The notes beneath the pieces were generated by a model. The model was not told where the DNA came from. It ran no database searches and worked only from the letters and a program-made list of their open reading frames with translations. DNA of 15,369 nt. Source: Egaibacter sp046050465 (GTDB taxonomy: Bacteria; Pseudomonadota; Gammaproteobacteria; Burkholderiales; Burkholderiaceae_C). The position numbers and the translations under genes were made by a program. The stretch's first letter is position 1. Every line of letters starts with the position of its first letter. Location of the stretch: NCBI GenBank assembly GCA_046050465.1, contig JBJOPS010000042.1:1-15369 (forward strand), given 5' to 3'. Positions 15,239 through 15,369 of this stretch are shown here, one piece after another.

Positions 15239-15369
15239 TCTGCAGCTAGCAGGCTGCTGAAATACCTCAGACCGATGTCACCTGCTACCCCTGCTCGGCC
15301 GTTATAGACAAAGCGATATTGCAAGCCCCCACAACACCAGACCATGCGCGCAGCCGATACTTTTACCGA
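15235..15369 (-). CDS. Partial open frame upstream of the 157-aa ORF (3' end only)
   Basis: The minus-strand frame is open from the window edge for 44 codons to TGA at 15235-15237. It ends LRYFSSLLAAE, preceded by QYRFVYNGRAGVAGDIG. It shares a GTGA overlap with the next ORF, as in coupled gene pairs. The stretch is too short to name a family, and an ATG at 15345 could make it just a 36-aa frame, so it may not be coding at all. Confidence 0.3.
   Translation of the reverse strand, partial: SVKVSAARMVWCCGGLQYRFVYNGRAGVAGDIGLRYFSSLLAAE

Noticed and set aside
15247..15287. 7-bp inverted repeat TAGCAGG / CCTGCTA
   Set aside because: Short arms, 27-base spacer and no T-run; it may be chance or coding sequence.
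1..15369. CRISPR array, riboswitch or replication origin
   Set aside because: No regularly spaced repeats, no conserved aptamer shape I recognise and no iteron or DnaA-box cluster were seen.

Overview
The window looks like a betaproteobacterial chromosome segment, most likely Burkholderiales and close to Alcaligenaceae. This rests on the length and sequence character of RpoB (1370 aa) and RpoC (1405 aa), and on the gene order rsmB / DUF4390 / ntrY / ntrX ending at tRNA-Phe, an arrangement I associate with that order. The assignment is an inference from memory, not from a search.

Region 1 (1-8549) is the end of the ribosomal protein/RNA polymerase operon. It holds a short leader with a hairpin, then rpoB and rpoC 19 bases apart, and a strong intrinsic terminator after rpoC. 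Both subunits are full length with all key catalytic and zinc-binding motifs. The rifampicin pocket residues I checked are the sensitive-type ones.

Region 2 (8573-14065) is a tightly packed same-strand run: a LemA-like membrane protein, rsmB (16S rRNA m5C967 methyltransferase), a DUF4390 exported protein, the NtrY-type sensor kinase and a short NtrX-type regulator. The first four overlap by 4, 77 and 4 bases, which suggests one transcript with coupled translation. ntrX follows ntrY after 40 bases. This NtrX has a receiver and a Fis-type helix-turn-helix but no AAA+ sigma54-activator domain.

Region 3 (14072-14238) is a tRNA-Phe(GAA) gene with its own TATAAT box and an intrinsic terminator. 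Its acceptor stem carries a C5/A68 mismatch.

Region 4 (14239-15369) is accessory DNA that looks like the edge of a decayed island beside the tRNA. It contains four related G-tract/TAA motifs in both orientations (possible recombinase arm sites), the last 67 codons of an IS4-type transposase with a likely IS end, and then AT-richer DNA read on the minus strand. That DNA holds a 157-aa unknown ORF whose GTG start overlaps the stop of another open frame running off the window. The ORF ends just after an A8 run, beyond which the -1 frame stays open for about 65 more codons. No integrase, CRISPR array, complete IS or clearly new defence system is visible. The minus-strand locus of region 4 is the only part whose function I cannot place.
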